Made by a program: the position numbers and the translations under genes. The notes under the pieces are model-generated. The model was not told where the DNA came from, ran no database searches, and saw nothing but the letters and a program-made list of their open reading frames with translations. 64,000 bases of DNA, from contig CAVQJJ010000017.1 in assembly GCA_963712835.1 (NCBI GenBank), forward strand, positions 1-64,000, given 5' to 3'. This stretch comes from DATARH01 sp963712835. GTDB taxonomy: Bacteria > Pseudomonadota > Alphaproteobacteria > ATCC43930 > CGMCC-115725. Below, piece by piece: positions 1-8,068 of the stretch; the stretch's first letter is position 1, and the number at the start of each line of letters is the position of its first letter.

Positions 1-130
1 GGTAATGATAGAACATAATAAGAACAAAAAGTCAAGAAGTTTCCTCGATTGCCCGCGTGCCGGGTTTATGTCCTGATTCTCGCCCCGTTGAGTGGCCGCC
101 GCGGCGGCCGAGGTGGAAGCGGAGCACCCC

Positions 131-1153
131 ATGAAATTCGGCCTGTTCGTCAACAACCAGCAGCCGCGCGACACCGACCCTGTCCTGAGCTTCCGGCAAT
201 GCGTGCAGCAGGTGGTCGCGGCGCGCGACAGCGGGTTCGACGCCATCGCCTCCGGCCATCATTACGTGTCGCCGCCCTTTATCGCCTTGCAGAACCTGCC
301 GTTCCTGGCGCGGCTCGCGGCCGATTCCGGGAAGATGGATCTGGTGCTGGCGGTGACCCTGCTGGCGCTGCTCAATCCGGTGCAGACGGCGGAGGAAATC
401 GCGAGCCTCGATGTGATGTCGGAAGGCCGCGTTGTGTTCGGTGTCGGCATCGGCTACCGCGAGGAGGAATTCGCCGCGTTCAACCTGCAGGTTTCCGACC
501 GGGTGCCGCGCATGCTCGAAGGGCTGCGGCTCATCAAGCGCCTCTGGAGCGAGGACAACGTCACCCACCAGGGCCGCTACTTCAACCTGCGCGAGGCGAC
601 CTCGACGATCCGCCCGGTACAAAAACCGCACCCGCCGATCTGGATCGCCGCCAATGCCGACAAGGCGGTCGAGCGCACCGGGCGGCTCGGCTATCCGTGG
701 TTCATCAACCCGCACGCGGCGCTGCCGACCATCGAGCGGCAATGGGGTCTTTACAAAGGCGCGCTCGCGGCCAATGGCCATGCGCTCCCGGCGGCGCGGC
801 CGATGATCCTCGAACTGCATGTCGCGGAGACCCGCGAGGAGGCCTTCGCGACGGCGCAGCCTTACCTTGAAGCCAAATACGCGGCGTATGCCGCCTGGGG
901 CCAGGACAAGGCGTTGCCGGGCGAGGAAAGCTTCCGCGTGTCGTTCGCCGATCTGGCGAAAGACCGCTTCATCCTCGGCAGCCCGGACGACGCGATCGAG
1001 CAGCTCGAAGACCGCATCCGGCGGCTCGACGCCAACTACTTCATCTTCCGCGCCGGCTGGCCGGGGATGGAGATATGGAAAGTGCTCAAGGTTATCGAGC
1101 TGATGGGCAGCAAGGTCCTGCCCCACTTCCACAGGAGATACGGCCGCAGGTGA
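131..1153 (+). CDS. LLM-class flavin-dependent oxidoreductase (luciferase-like monooxygenase)
   Basis: A 340-residue protein of the bacterial luciferase-like superfamily, F420- or FMNH2-dependent oxidoreductases with a TIM-barrel fold. Family features are the opening MKFGLFVNNQQP strand, GFDAIASGHHY, VMSEGRVVFGVGIGYREEEF (the typical GR-x-x-x-G-x-G-x-G block) and QKPHPPIWIAAN, the cofactor-proximal strand. The ATG at 131 was chosen because GGAG lies just upstream and family homology begins there; an in-frame upstream ATG at 92 adds a low-complexity leader. It stands alone in its direction next to a conserved hypothetical gene. Whether the cofactor is FMNH2 or F420, and the substrate, cannot be read from sequence. 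Confidence 0.88.
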   Translation: MKFGLFVNNQQPRDTDPVLSFRQCVQQVVAARDSGFDAIASGHHYVSPPFIALQNLPFLARLAADSGKMDLVLAVTLLALLNPVQTAEEIASLDVMSEGRVVFGVGIGYREEEFAAFNLQVSDRVPRMLEGLRLIKRLWSEDNVTHQGRYFNLREATSTIRPVQKPHPPIWIAANADKAVERTGRLGYPWFINPHAALPTIERQWGLYKGALAANGHALPAARPMILELHVAETREEAFATAQPYLEAKYAAYAAWGQDKALPGEESFRVSFADLAKDRFILGSPDDAIEQLEDRIRRLDANYFIFRAGWPGMEIWKVLKVIELMGSKVLPHFHRRYGRR

Positions 1154-1190
1154 GATTGGCCCACCCCGCGCGGCATCGGCGAGACCAGAC

Positions 1191-1808
1191 ATGCCGTTGC
1201 AAAATCGGGTAACACCGTTCGGCGACATCGTCGCGATCGCGCAGCGTGGCACGTTTATCGGCAACCGCGGCATCATCCATGACCCGACGACGCGGACGCT
1301 GCTCGGCCGGCGATGGACGACGAAGGCATGGCTGGTTTGCCTGCTCCATTACAGGGGTCGGCGCCGCGAGGTGATGAAGCGGCGCAGCTGGACCGAGCTT
1401 TTCTTCCTCGATGAGGCCGTCGCGCTCGCCGCCGGTCACCGCCCTTGCTTCTACTGCCGCCGCGACGATGCCGAGGCGTTCCGCGCCGCCTGGGCGAAGG
1501 GCCGGCGAGAGGCGTCGTCTCTAGCGCCGGAGATCGATGCGGTGTTGCACGCCGAGCGGCTGGACCGCGGGCGTAAACGCATCCACGCGATACCAGGCCT
1601 CGCCGACGAGCTGCCCGACGGCGTCATGATCGCCGCCGGCGATGCCGCGTATACCGTGGTGCGCGGCCTGGCGTTCCGCTGGACCGAGCAGGGCTATGGG
1701 CCTGCGCAGGAAATTCCGCGCGCCACGAGCCTGCTGACCCCGCCCTCCACTTTGCTCGCGATGCGCGCCGGTTACCGGTCGCGGTTGCATCCGGATATCG
1801 CGGCGTAA
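1191..1808 (+). CDS. conserved hypothetical protein
   Basis: A 205-residue soluble protein with no signal peptide or membrane segment. Recognisable conserved patches are TPFGDIVAIAQRGTFIGNRG near the N-terminus, ELFFLDEAVALAAGHRPC and HRPCFYCRR (residues about 80-100, a C-x-x-C pair), HAERLDR, and LPDGVMI. I recall similar proteins of unknown function in other alphaproteobacteria, which supports a real gene, but no catalytic role is known to me. The Cys pair could bind metal; that is inference. It lies 37 bp after the LLM oxidoreductase on the same strand and may share its transcript. Confidence 0.75.
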   Translation: MPLQNRVTPFGDIVAIAQRGTFIGNRGIIHDPTTRTLLGRRWTTKAWLVCLLHYRGRRREVMKRRSWTELFFLDEAVALAAGHRPCFYCRRDDAEAFRAAWAKGRREASSLAPEIDAVLHAERLDRGRKRIHAIPGLADELPDGVMIAAGDAAYTVVRGLAFRWTEQGYGPAQEIPRATSLLTPPSTLLAMRAGYRSRLHPDIAA

Positions 1809-1874
1809 TTTCATCCGGCGGTTCCTTATCCGTTTGCGGCGCAGATGACAGCCGAGCGTGGTCAGGAGTGGGCG

Positions 1875-2003
1875 ATGGATACGGTCAGCCTTGCGGATGC
1901 CAAGGCGGGGCGGCGATGCGCTGCATCTCGATTGCCTCCACCAACGGCGCGACGCTGTGCACACTCGACCGTCGCTTGAGCGACGCCGGCCGCCGCGGGG
2001 GTC
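1875..2003 (+). pseudogene. remnant of a Phd/VapC-type toxin-antitoxin pair
   Basis: An ATG at 1875, preceded by AGGAG at about 1864-1868, encodes MDTVSLADAKAG, which matches the N-terminus of Phd/YefM-type antitoxins. From about 1912 the sequence continues as GDALHL and then, after a frame change near 1925, IASTNGATLCTLDRRLSDAG. That is the characteristic C-terminal end of a PIN-domain VapC-type toxin. The antitoxin body and the toxin N-terminus, including most acidic active-site residues, are missing. The simplest reading is a deletion that joined the start of the antitoxin to the end of the toxin, followed by frame decay. The matches are recognised by eye and short. Confidence 0.55.
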
Positions 2004-2091
2004 GCTACGCTTCTCGCCTAACCATGCGGGCGCGAATGAGACCACAAGAAGCGGATTGAAATCCCCATCCGGGCGCCGCATTTCGAGGGGC

Positions 2092-2643
2092 ATGCATCGC
2101 TATTTGATCTTCGAGACCACCGGCGGCTTTTGCGGCATTGCCTGGAACGATGTCGGCATCACCCGCTTCCAGCTCCCGACCAAAAGCGCCGAGGCTACCG
2201 AGCGGCTGATACGCCGCCGCCTGCCCGAGGCCGAACCCGGCGAGCCGACGCCGATGGTTGCCGAGGCAATCGCGGCTGTCCGGCGCTACTTCGCGGGCGA
2301 GGAGACGGATTTCTCCGGTTTCGAGCTCGATCTCGGCGACCAGCAGCCATTCTTCCGGCAGATCTACGCTGCGGCGCGGCGTGTCGGATATGGCCGCACG
2401 ACGACCTATGGGGCTCTCGCCCGGGAGCTTGGCGCCGGGCCGGAGGCCGCGCGCGATGTCGGTCAGGCGATGGCCCAGAACCCGGTTGCGCTGATCATTC
2501 CGTGCCACCGCGTATTGGCTGCGGGCGGCAAGGTTGGCGGCTTTTCCGCGCCGGGCGGCTCGGGAGCCAAGAGGCGCATGCTGAAGCTGGAGGGCGTCGA
2601 CACCGAGCCGCTGCCATCCGCCCAGGGCGCCTTCGCGTTCTAG
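2092..2643 (+). CDS. ogt: methylated-DNA--protein-cysteine S-methyltransferase
   Basis: A 183-residue suicide DNA-repair methyltransferase that removes O6-alkyl groups from guanine and transfers them to its own cysteine. The active site is PCHRV with the acceptor at Cys138, followed by GGKVGGFSAPGG. The upstream helix-turn-helix region reads VGYGRTTTYGALARELG. The start at 2092 gives MHRYLIFETTGGFCGIAW, the expected N-terminal subdomain; the frame stays open further upstream only through the toxin-antitoxin remnant. It is Ogt-like in size, without an Ada transcription-factor domain. It converges with the MetE-like gene on the other strand. Confidence 0.9.
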   Translation: MHRYLIFETTGGFCGIAWNDVGITRFQLPTKSAEATERLIRRRLPEAEPGEPTPMVAEAIAAVRRYFAGEETDFSGFELDLGDQQPFFRQIYAAARRVGYGRTTTYGALARELGAGPEAARDVGQAMAQNPVALIIPCHRVLAAGGKVGGFSAPGGSGAKRRMLKLEGVDTEPLPSAQGAFAF

Positions 2644-2653
2644 CCGAGCCGGG

Positions 2654-3865
2654 CTAACCCCACAGCTGCTTTGTCGCCAGCGCCGCGCCCGCGGCGAGGG
2701 TTTCGAGCTTGGCCCAGGCGATCTGCGGATGGATGCGGCCGCCCAATCCACAATCGGTCGAGGCGATGACCCGCTCGCGGCCGACCAGGTCGGCGAAGCG
2801 CAGGATGCGGTCGCACACCAACTCGGGATGTTCGACGACATTGGTCGCGTGGCTGACCACGCCTGGCAGGATTAGCCGGTCGTCGGGCAGCTTGACCTCC
2901 CGCCACACCTTCCATTCGTGCTCGTGGCGGACATTGCCCGCCTCGAAGGAATAGGCGGCAACGTCGATCGCCAGCAGGCAATCGATGATATCGCGCATCG
3001 GAATGTCGGTCATATGCGGGCCGTGCCAGCTGCCCCAGCACAGATGAAAGCGGATACGATCGCGCGGCAGGCCTTTGAGCGCGTGGTTGAGTGCCTCGAC
3101 CAGCCGCATGGTGAATTTCTTGTAGTCGGCGACGCTCGGCTCGGGGTTGACCATGTCCCAGTTCTCGGCAATGGCCGGATCGTCGATCTGCAGGATGAGC
3201 CCGGCCTCGATGATCGCTTTGTATTCCTCGCGCATCGCGTCGGCGCAGGCGAAGAGGAACTCCTCGTCGCTCTTGTAGTAGCGGTTGGGGATGCGCGAGG
3301 CGCTGCCCGGCGCGATCGCCGTCATAAAGCCTTCCTTGACCCCCGCCGCAGCAAGCGCCGCCTTGCAGCGCGCGATATCGGCTTGGATGGCGTCGTGGCC
3401 GATATAGCTGAGCTTGTCGACGCAGACCGGCGAAGGCGGCCGCGGGCCGGTGGTGATGCCGCTTTCCGGGTCGTTATAAGCGGCGGCGAAGCGGGTACGG
3501 TCGCGGCGGTCGCCAAAGCTGGTCAGCACCACCGCGCCCGGCGTCGAGCGTTTTGGCTCCATCTCGTAAAGCGTCAAGCCTCCCGCCGCGAGCCCACCCA
3601 GCCTGAGCCAGGAATAGCGCCACCACGAGCCGTAATTGACCCGCTGCGCCATCGCCTTGCCGAACTCGCCGTCGCCAGGCACGTCGATCCCGGCCTCCTT
3701 TTGCCGGCGCACCACCTCCGCGACGGCGTCGCCGAGCATCGTGCCGAACGCCGCCTCGTCGATCGACTTGCCGTCGTAGTAGGCATGGTTGGCCTCGATC
3801 AGCGTGTCGGGCCGCGGCAGGCTTCCGGCATGGCTGGTGAGAATGTGATCGCTGCTGTGGCGCAT
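2654..3865 (-). CDS. cobalamin-independent methionine synthase-like protein (MetE C-terminal core)
   Basis: A 403-residue protein corresponding to the C-terminal barrel of MetE, without the N-terminal half of full-length MetE. The N-terminus has TSHAGSLPRP; the zinc-site pattern is seen as HLCWGSWHG (His-x-Cys) and STDCGLGG near the C-terminus. Members of this short family include methyl- or alkyl-transferases, such as those acting on coenzyme M or methylcobamide, so annotation as methionine synthase would be unsafe. A paralogue of the same architecture lies at 47451-48596. A GGAGG-like site precedes the ATG. It is divergent from the SDR gene with 98 bp between them, which must hold both promoters. 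Confidence 0.82.
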   Translation of the reverse strand: MRHSSDHILTSHAGSLPRPDTLIEANHAYYDGKSIDEAAFGTMLGDAVAEVVRRQKEAGIDVPGDGEFGKAMAQRVNYGSWWRYSWLRLGGLAAGGLTLYEMEPKRSTPGAVVLTSFGDRRDRTRFAAAYNDPESGITTGPRPPSPVCVDKLSYIGHDAIQADIARCKAALAAAGVKEGFMTAIAPGSASRIPNRYYKSDEEFLFACADAMREEYKAIIEAGLILQIDDPAIAENWDMVNPEPSVADYKKFTMRLVEALNHALKGLPRDRIRFHLCWGSWHGPHMTDIPMRDIIDCLLAIDVAAYSFEAGNVRHEHEWKVWREVKLPDDRLILPGVVSHATNVVEHPELVCDRILRFADLVGRERVIASTDCGLGGRIHPQIAWAKLETLAAGAALATKQLWG

Positions 3866-3963
3866 GGTTTCCTCCGCCCTTGCCGGATTTTAGCGCCATC
3901 GCGCGTGACCTGACGATCAAAGCTGATATTTTGCCGGTTGGAGAAGTTCAGGAGGAAACCGAA

Positions 3964-4720
3964 ATGGCTTCGAACGGCAAGGTTGCGCTGGTCACCGGCG
4001 GGGGCAGCGGCATCGGCAAGGCGTCGGCGCTGGCGCTGGCGCGCGAAGGTTTCGCGCTGGTTGTCGCCGGACGCCGGCCGGAGCCGCTCAATGCCGTCGT
4101 CGCCGAGATCGAGGCCATGCAAGGAAAGGCGATCGGCGTGCCGACCGATGTCGAGCGACCCGAAATCGGTCGAGGCGCTGTTTCAGCAGTGCAAGGCGAA
4201 TTTCGGCCGGCTCGACGTGCTCTTCAACAATGCCGGGTTCGGCGCGGCGGCGCTGATCGAAGACCTCGAATGGGACAAGTGGAGCGGCGTCATCGGCTCG
4301 ATCGTCCACGGCACGTTCCTGTGCACCCAGCAGGCGTTCCGCATGATGAAGGAGCAGAAGCCGATGGGCGGCCGGATCATCAACAACGGCTCGATTTCGG
4401 CGCATGTGCCGCGGCCCAATTCGATCGCCTACACCACCGCCAAGCACGCCGTCACCGGCCTCACCAAGTCGACCTCATTCGACGGCCGCAAATACGACAT
4501 CTCGTGCAGCCAGATCGATGTCGGCAACGCGCTCACCGAGATGACCCAACGCATGACCCGCGGTGTCCAGCAGGCCAATGGTGAGACGGTGATCGAACCA
4601 ACCATGAATGTGGAAAACGTCGCCCGCTCTGTGGTGCTGTGCGCCACCGTGACGCCGGAAGCGAACATCCAGTTCCTCACGGTGATGGCGACGAAGATGC
4701 CGTTTGTCGGCCGCGGTTGA
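3964..4720 (+). pseudogene. short-chain dehydrogenase/reductase, frameshifted
   Basis: An SDR of about 252 residues if the frame is restored. The N-terminal part has VALVTGGGSGIGKASALALA (glycine-rich NAD(P)-binding TGxxxGxG). After a +1 frame change the rest reads LFNNAGFG (NNAG motif), SISAHVPRPNSIAYTTAKHA (catalytic Ser, YxxxK) and a family-like C-terminus. The break is at about 4153: GTC-G-AGC-GAC where GTC-AGC-GAC would keep V-S-D in frame, so one extra base. Total length is 3n+1, consistent with a single insertion. AGGAGG lies 8 bp before the ATG. As read, the product ends early and lacks the catalytic Tyr. It may be an active gene carrying a sequencing error. Confidence 0.8.
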
Positions 4721-4745
4721 CGACGCCAAGCGCGCGGGAGACGGC

Positions 4746-5219
4746 CTAATCCGGCAGCGGAACCAGAAGCACCGCGCAGGGCGGTTTTTTGGCCGCGTCC
4801 ACGACGGCGTCGCCATACCAGAAGCGATGCAGCGCGCCATGATGGTGAGAGCCTAGGATCAGCAAATCCGCGCCGATCTTGTGCGCCTCCGCGGCTATCG
4901 TTTCCGAAATCGGCCCCTGCACCATCAGGGCCTGGTCAACCCGAACGCCATCCGCGCGCAACTTGGCTCCGTAGGCCTGGGTTTGTTGATGCTCGGTCCG
5001 CAGCGTTTTCGCATGGGGTTCCCGTTCCGAATCGACCTGGGGCTGTCCCGCGGGGTCGGTGCTTTTGATGTAGCCGACAAAACTCGGGTCTGGCTCCGCG
5101 ATGTGAACGATATCGACGATCGCATCGAACGCCCGAGCGAAGCGCCGCGCCTCGGCCAGCAACAGGTCCGTTCCGGCTTTCAGGTCGATCGCCACCATGA
5201 TGCGATAGTCCCTGACCAT
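4746..5219 (-). CDS. universal stress protein (UspA family)
   Basis: A 157-residue single-domain Usp protein. The N-terminus YRIMVAIDLK is the first beta strand, and the ATP-binding-like segment GADLLILGSHHHGALHRFWYGD carries the G-x2-G-x9-G-like pattern near the C-terminus, followed by PCAVLLVPLPD. ATG at 5219 is preferred because a purine-rich GAAAGGG precedes it; a longer in-frame start at 5294 adds a non-homologous leader. Usp proteins act in the cytoplasm in stress endurance, and the target is unknown. It converges with the SDR gene. Confidence 0.88.
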   Translation of the reverse strand: MVRDYRIMVAIDLKAGTDLLLAEARRFARAFDAIVDIVHIAEPDPSFVGYIKSTDPAGQPQVDSEREPHAKTLRTEHQQTQAYGAKLRADGVRVDQALMVQGPISETIAAEAHKIGADLLILGSHHHGALHRFWYGDAVVDAAKKPPCAVLLVPLPD

Positions 5220-5355
5220 CGTGCCCTTTCCCGGTGCAACGCGCATTCGACCAACGCCGGGCAACCGTAAACGGTTGCTCGCGGCCGTGGTCATTGCCGG
5301 TTTTACGTCGAGACCGCGATGCGATCGCCCGGCCTGCCGGCGATGTTTTGCATCG

Positions 5356-6144
5356 CTAATCCTCCTCTTCCTCCGTCGCGCTTTCGTGCCAGCGTCGCAA
5401 CAGCTGGCGGGAGATGAAGTCGAGTACCAGGTAGATCGCGATCCCGGTCACCGACAGCAGGAACAGCGCCGCGAAGAGCCGCGGGATCGCCAGCCTGTAG
5501 CCGGCTTCGAGGATGCGATAGGCGAGGCCCGTCTCAGCCCCGCCAGTGCCGGCGACGAACTCGGCGACCACCGCGCCGATCAGCGCCAAGCCGCCGCTGA
5601 TCCTGAGGCCGGCGAGGAAATAGGGCAACGCTGTCGGCACTCGCAGAAACCACAGCACCTGGCCGCGCGACGCGCCGTAAAGCTTGAACAGCGCCAATAG
5701 GTTGCGGTCGGAGCTGTTAAGCCCGACCGTGGTGTTCGAGACGATCGGAAAGAACGCGACGATCCAGGCGCAGGTCAACAGCGCGAGGAACGGCGTGTGG
5801 ACCCAGATGATGATGAGCGGCGCGATCGCGACGATCGGCGTCACCTGGAGGATCACCGCATAGGGAAAGAAGCTGATCTCGATCACCCGCGACAGCGAGA
5901 AGACCAGCGCGATCAGCCCGCCGATAATCGCCGCCGCGGCCAGGGCCGCCAAGGTAATGCGCAAGGTGACGAGCAGTGAGCCGAGGAGGCTCGGCCCGTC
6001 GACCCACAGGCTCTGCGCGATATCGCTCGGCGCCGGCAGGATGTAGACCGGCATGCCCGACAGCCGCACTGCCGCCTGCCACAGCGCGAGGAACAGCGCG
6101 CCGACCGCGAGCGGCGCGACGATGCGCAGCCAGAGACGGTTCAT
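5356..6144 (-). CDS. ABC transporter permease (NMT1/taurine/nitrate type)
   Basis: A 262-residue inner-membrane permease of the SsuC/TauC/ThiX class with about six hydrophobic segments, opening MNRLWLRIVAPLAVGALFLA. The EAA-loop region is visible around FKLYGASRGQVLWFLRVPTALPYF (quoted in parts: LYGASRGQVLWFLRVPTALP). Its ATG overlaps the TGA of the ATPase gene (ATGA at 6141-6144), so it is the last gene of an SBP-ATPase-permease operon. The binding protein is NMT1/THI5-like, so the cargo may be a pyrimidine precursor of thiamin or a related small molecule; no TPP riboswitch motif was seen upstream. Confidence 0.88.
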   Translation of the reverse strand: MNRLWLRIVAPLAVGALFLALWQAAVRLSGMPVYILPAPSDIAQSLWVDGPSLLGSLLVTLRITLAALAAAAIIGGLIALVFSLSRVIEISFFPYAVILQVTPIVAIAPLIIIWVHTPFLALLTCAWIVAFFPIVSNTTVGLNSSDRNLLALFKLYGASRGQVLWFLRVPTALPYFLAGLRISGGLALIGAVVAEFVAGTGGAETGLAYRILEAGYRLAIPRLFAALFLLSVTGIAIYLVLDFISRQLLRRWHESATEEEED

Positions 6145-6896
6145 GCTGTCCCCATCGCTCGGCCCAGCGTCGCCGAGACGCGCTCGCACATCGCCGCGTA
6201 ATCCGGCGCTAGGCGCGTGGAACGGCTGCGCGGCAGCGCGAGATCGATGGCGAGATCGGCGGCGATCCTTCCCGGCCGGGCGGTCATCACCGCGATCCGG
6301 GTCGACAGATAGACCAACTCGAAGACGCTGTGGGTGACGAAAATGATGGTCGGCCTATAGCGCTCCCACAGCCGCAGCAGATCGTCGTTGAGCTGCAGCC
6401 GGGTGATCTCGTCGAGTGCGGCGAACGGCTCGTCGAGCAACAACAGGTCGGGTTCGGTGACGAGCGCGCGGGCGATCGACACGCGCATCCGCATTCCGCC
6501 CGAGAGCTGGTGCGGATAGGAATCCTCGAACCCGGCGAGGCCGACCGCGCGGATCGCGGCGAGCGCCTTATCGCGCAACGCGGCACCGCGCCGGCGGGCG
6601 ATGCGAAACGGCAGCAGCACATTGGCGGTGACCGTGCTCCACGGCATCAGCGTCGGGTCTTGGAATACGAAGCCAATCCTCCCGGGGGCACGGTTGACCG
6701 CGAGACGGCAATCACCAGTGCTGGGCGGTGTCAGTCCGGCGACGATGCGCAGCAGCGTGCTCTTGCCGCACCCCGAGGGGCCAAGCAGGCTGAGGAACTC
6801 GCCGCGCCCGACATGCAGATCGACCGCGGCGAGCGCTTCGAGACCCGAGCCGAAACGCTTCGATACGCTGTGCAGTTCGAGAATGGTGTCGCTCAG
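6141..6896 (-). CDS. ABC transporter ATP-binding protein, probable CTG start
   Basis: Reading the minus strand from 6896 gives LSDTILELHSVSKRFGSG, then Walker A GPSGCGKST (about residues 39-47), Q-loop VFQDPTLMPW, signature LSGGM, Walker B LLLLDEPFAALDE and the H-loop VTHS. About 251 residues, the normal size for a Ssu/Tau/Thi ATPase. No ATG, GTG or TTG exists in this frame between the SBP stop and Walker A; the first ATG is after the Q-loop, which would remove Walker A. CTG at 6896-6894 overlaps the SBP stop as CTGA, mirroring the ATGA overlaps elsewhere in this operon. I therefore infer CTG initiation by translational coupling. A base error converting ATG to CTG is the alternative. Confidence 0.8.
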   Translation of the reverse strand: MSDTILELHSVSKRFGSGLEALAAVDLHVGRGEFLSLLGPSGCGKSTLLRIVAGLTPPSTGDCRLAVNRAPGRIGFVFQDPTLMPWSTVTANVLLPFRIARRRGAALRDKALAAIRAVGLAGFEDSYPHQLSGGMRMRVSIARALVTEPDLLLLDEPFAALDEITRLQLNDDLLRLWERYRPTIIFVTHSVFELVYLSTRIAVMTARPGRIAADLAIDLALPRSRSTRLAPDYAAMCERVSATLGRAMGTA

Positions 6897-7894
6897 GGCT
6901 TCATCCCGACTTTCTTGTCGACGAACTGCAGCGTGTAGGCCTTTTTGTAATCCATCCCGGCGGGGTAGAGCCCGGCCTTCGACATGGTGTCGAAGAAGTC
7001 CTTCCAGCGCGCGTCGGTCATCGCGCCGATGCCCATAGTCTTGGCGTCGCCGCTATCGACGATGCCGTATTTCTTGATCTTGCCGACGCCGTAGGCGATC
7101 AAATCGTCGTTCTCTTCCGGATTGTCCTTCTTGATGAGCGCGTTGCCCGGAGACGGATCGCCGTATAGATAGCTGTACCAGCCCTCGATGCTGGCGTTGA
7201 CGAAACGCTGCACGAGATCGGGCTTCTCCCGCGCCAGTTTCAGCGAGCATTGGATGACCGAGCCATAGCTCGCATAGCCGGCGTCGGCGATCAGCAGCAC
7301 CACCGGCTTCACGCCTTCCTTTTCGATCGTATAGGGCTCGCTCGACAGATAACCCTGCTGGATCGCCTTCTTATCGGCAAGGAACGGCGCTGTGCTGAAA
7401 TTGTAGGGGCGGATCTGGTCGTCGGTGTAGCCGAATTTTTGTTTCAGGAAGAGCCACCACCCGGTGCGGGTGTCGCCCGAAATCATGATCGGCTTGCCCT
7501 TCAACGCGGCGAAGCTGTCATTGCCCTCGTTCGGATGGGCGATCAGCACCGACGGGTCCTTCTGAAACATCGCCGCGACCGCGACCATCGGAATGTTCTG
7601 CTGCGCGAAATTCAGCGGCCCGAACGAATTCGACGCGAGGTTGAAGTCAAGCACCCCCGCTGCCAACAGCTGCGCATGATTGACTTGCGGTCCGCCCTGG
7701 CGAAGCTCGACGTCGAGTCCGTATTTCTTGTAGATGCCGGTGGCGATGGCCTGGTAGTAGCCGCCGTGCTCGGCCTCGGCTTTCCAGTCGGTGCCGAAGG
7801 TAACGGTCTCGGCGTGCGCCGTCGCGATCAGCACCGTCGCCGCGCAGAACGCGACGAGCGCGCCATGCAACTTTCGCGTCAATACCATGTTCAT
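6893..7894 (-). CDS. ABC transporter substrate-binding protein (NMT1/THI5-like)
   Basis: A 333-residue periplasmic binding protein. Residues 1-28 form a signal peptide (basic start, hydrophobic core, cleavage near AHA-ETV). The mature start TVTFGTDWKAEAEHGGYYQA and GIYKKYGLDVELRQGGP are typical of NMT1/THI5 and nitrate/taurine/pyrimidine binding proteins. It is first in the operon, followed by ATPase and permease with overlapping stops and starts. The ligand is not readable; hydroxymethylpyrimidine-like compounds are one option by family. The 174 bp before it, shared with the divergent UspA gene at 8069, must hold its promoter. Confidence 0.88.
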   Translation of the reverse strand: MNMVLTRKLHGALVAFCAATVLIATAHAETVTFGTDWKAEAEHGGYYQAIATGIYKKYGLDVELRQGGPQVNHAQLLAAGVLDFNLASNSFGPLNFAQQNIPMVAVAAMFQKDPSVLIAHPNEGNDSFAALKGKPIMISGDTRTGWWLFLKQKFGYTDDQIRPYNFSTAPFLADKKAIQQGYLSSEPYTIEKEGVKPVVLLIADAGYASYGSVIQCSLKLAREKPDLVQRFVNASIEGWYSYLYGDPSPGNALIKKDNPEENDDLIAYGVGKIKKYGIVDSGDAKTMGIGAMTDARWKDFFDTMSKAGLYPAGMDYKKAYTLQFVDKKVGMKP

Positions 7895-8068
7895 GCTGTG
7901 CGGTCCCCCCGGCGACGCAATGGCGTGGACACTCTAGTCGGGGGCTGCCGCAGGGTCTATGCCGTAGGCCGATGGAGCCGCTCTCGCCGGGCGCGAGAGG
8001 CTGGTATATGATCGCCAAAACGGCGCCTGTGGCGATGTTGTGACAGGGCCTCGCGAGCGGGGTGGACG

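Noticed and set aside
94..109. 16-bp perfect palindrome GGCCGCCGCGGCGGCC before the LLM gene
   Set aside because: GC-only palindromes of this length are expected in DNA of this composition; no terminator tail.
32..1276. 414-codon minus-strand frame over the LLM oxidoreductase
   Set aside because: Covers a real luciferase-like gene on the plus strand; no domain.
7895..8068. TPP riboswitch before the NMT1/THI5-type importer
   Set aside because: No CTGAGA-type THI-box sequence was found in the 174-bp gap on either strand.
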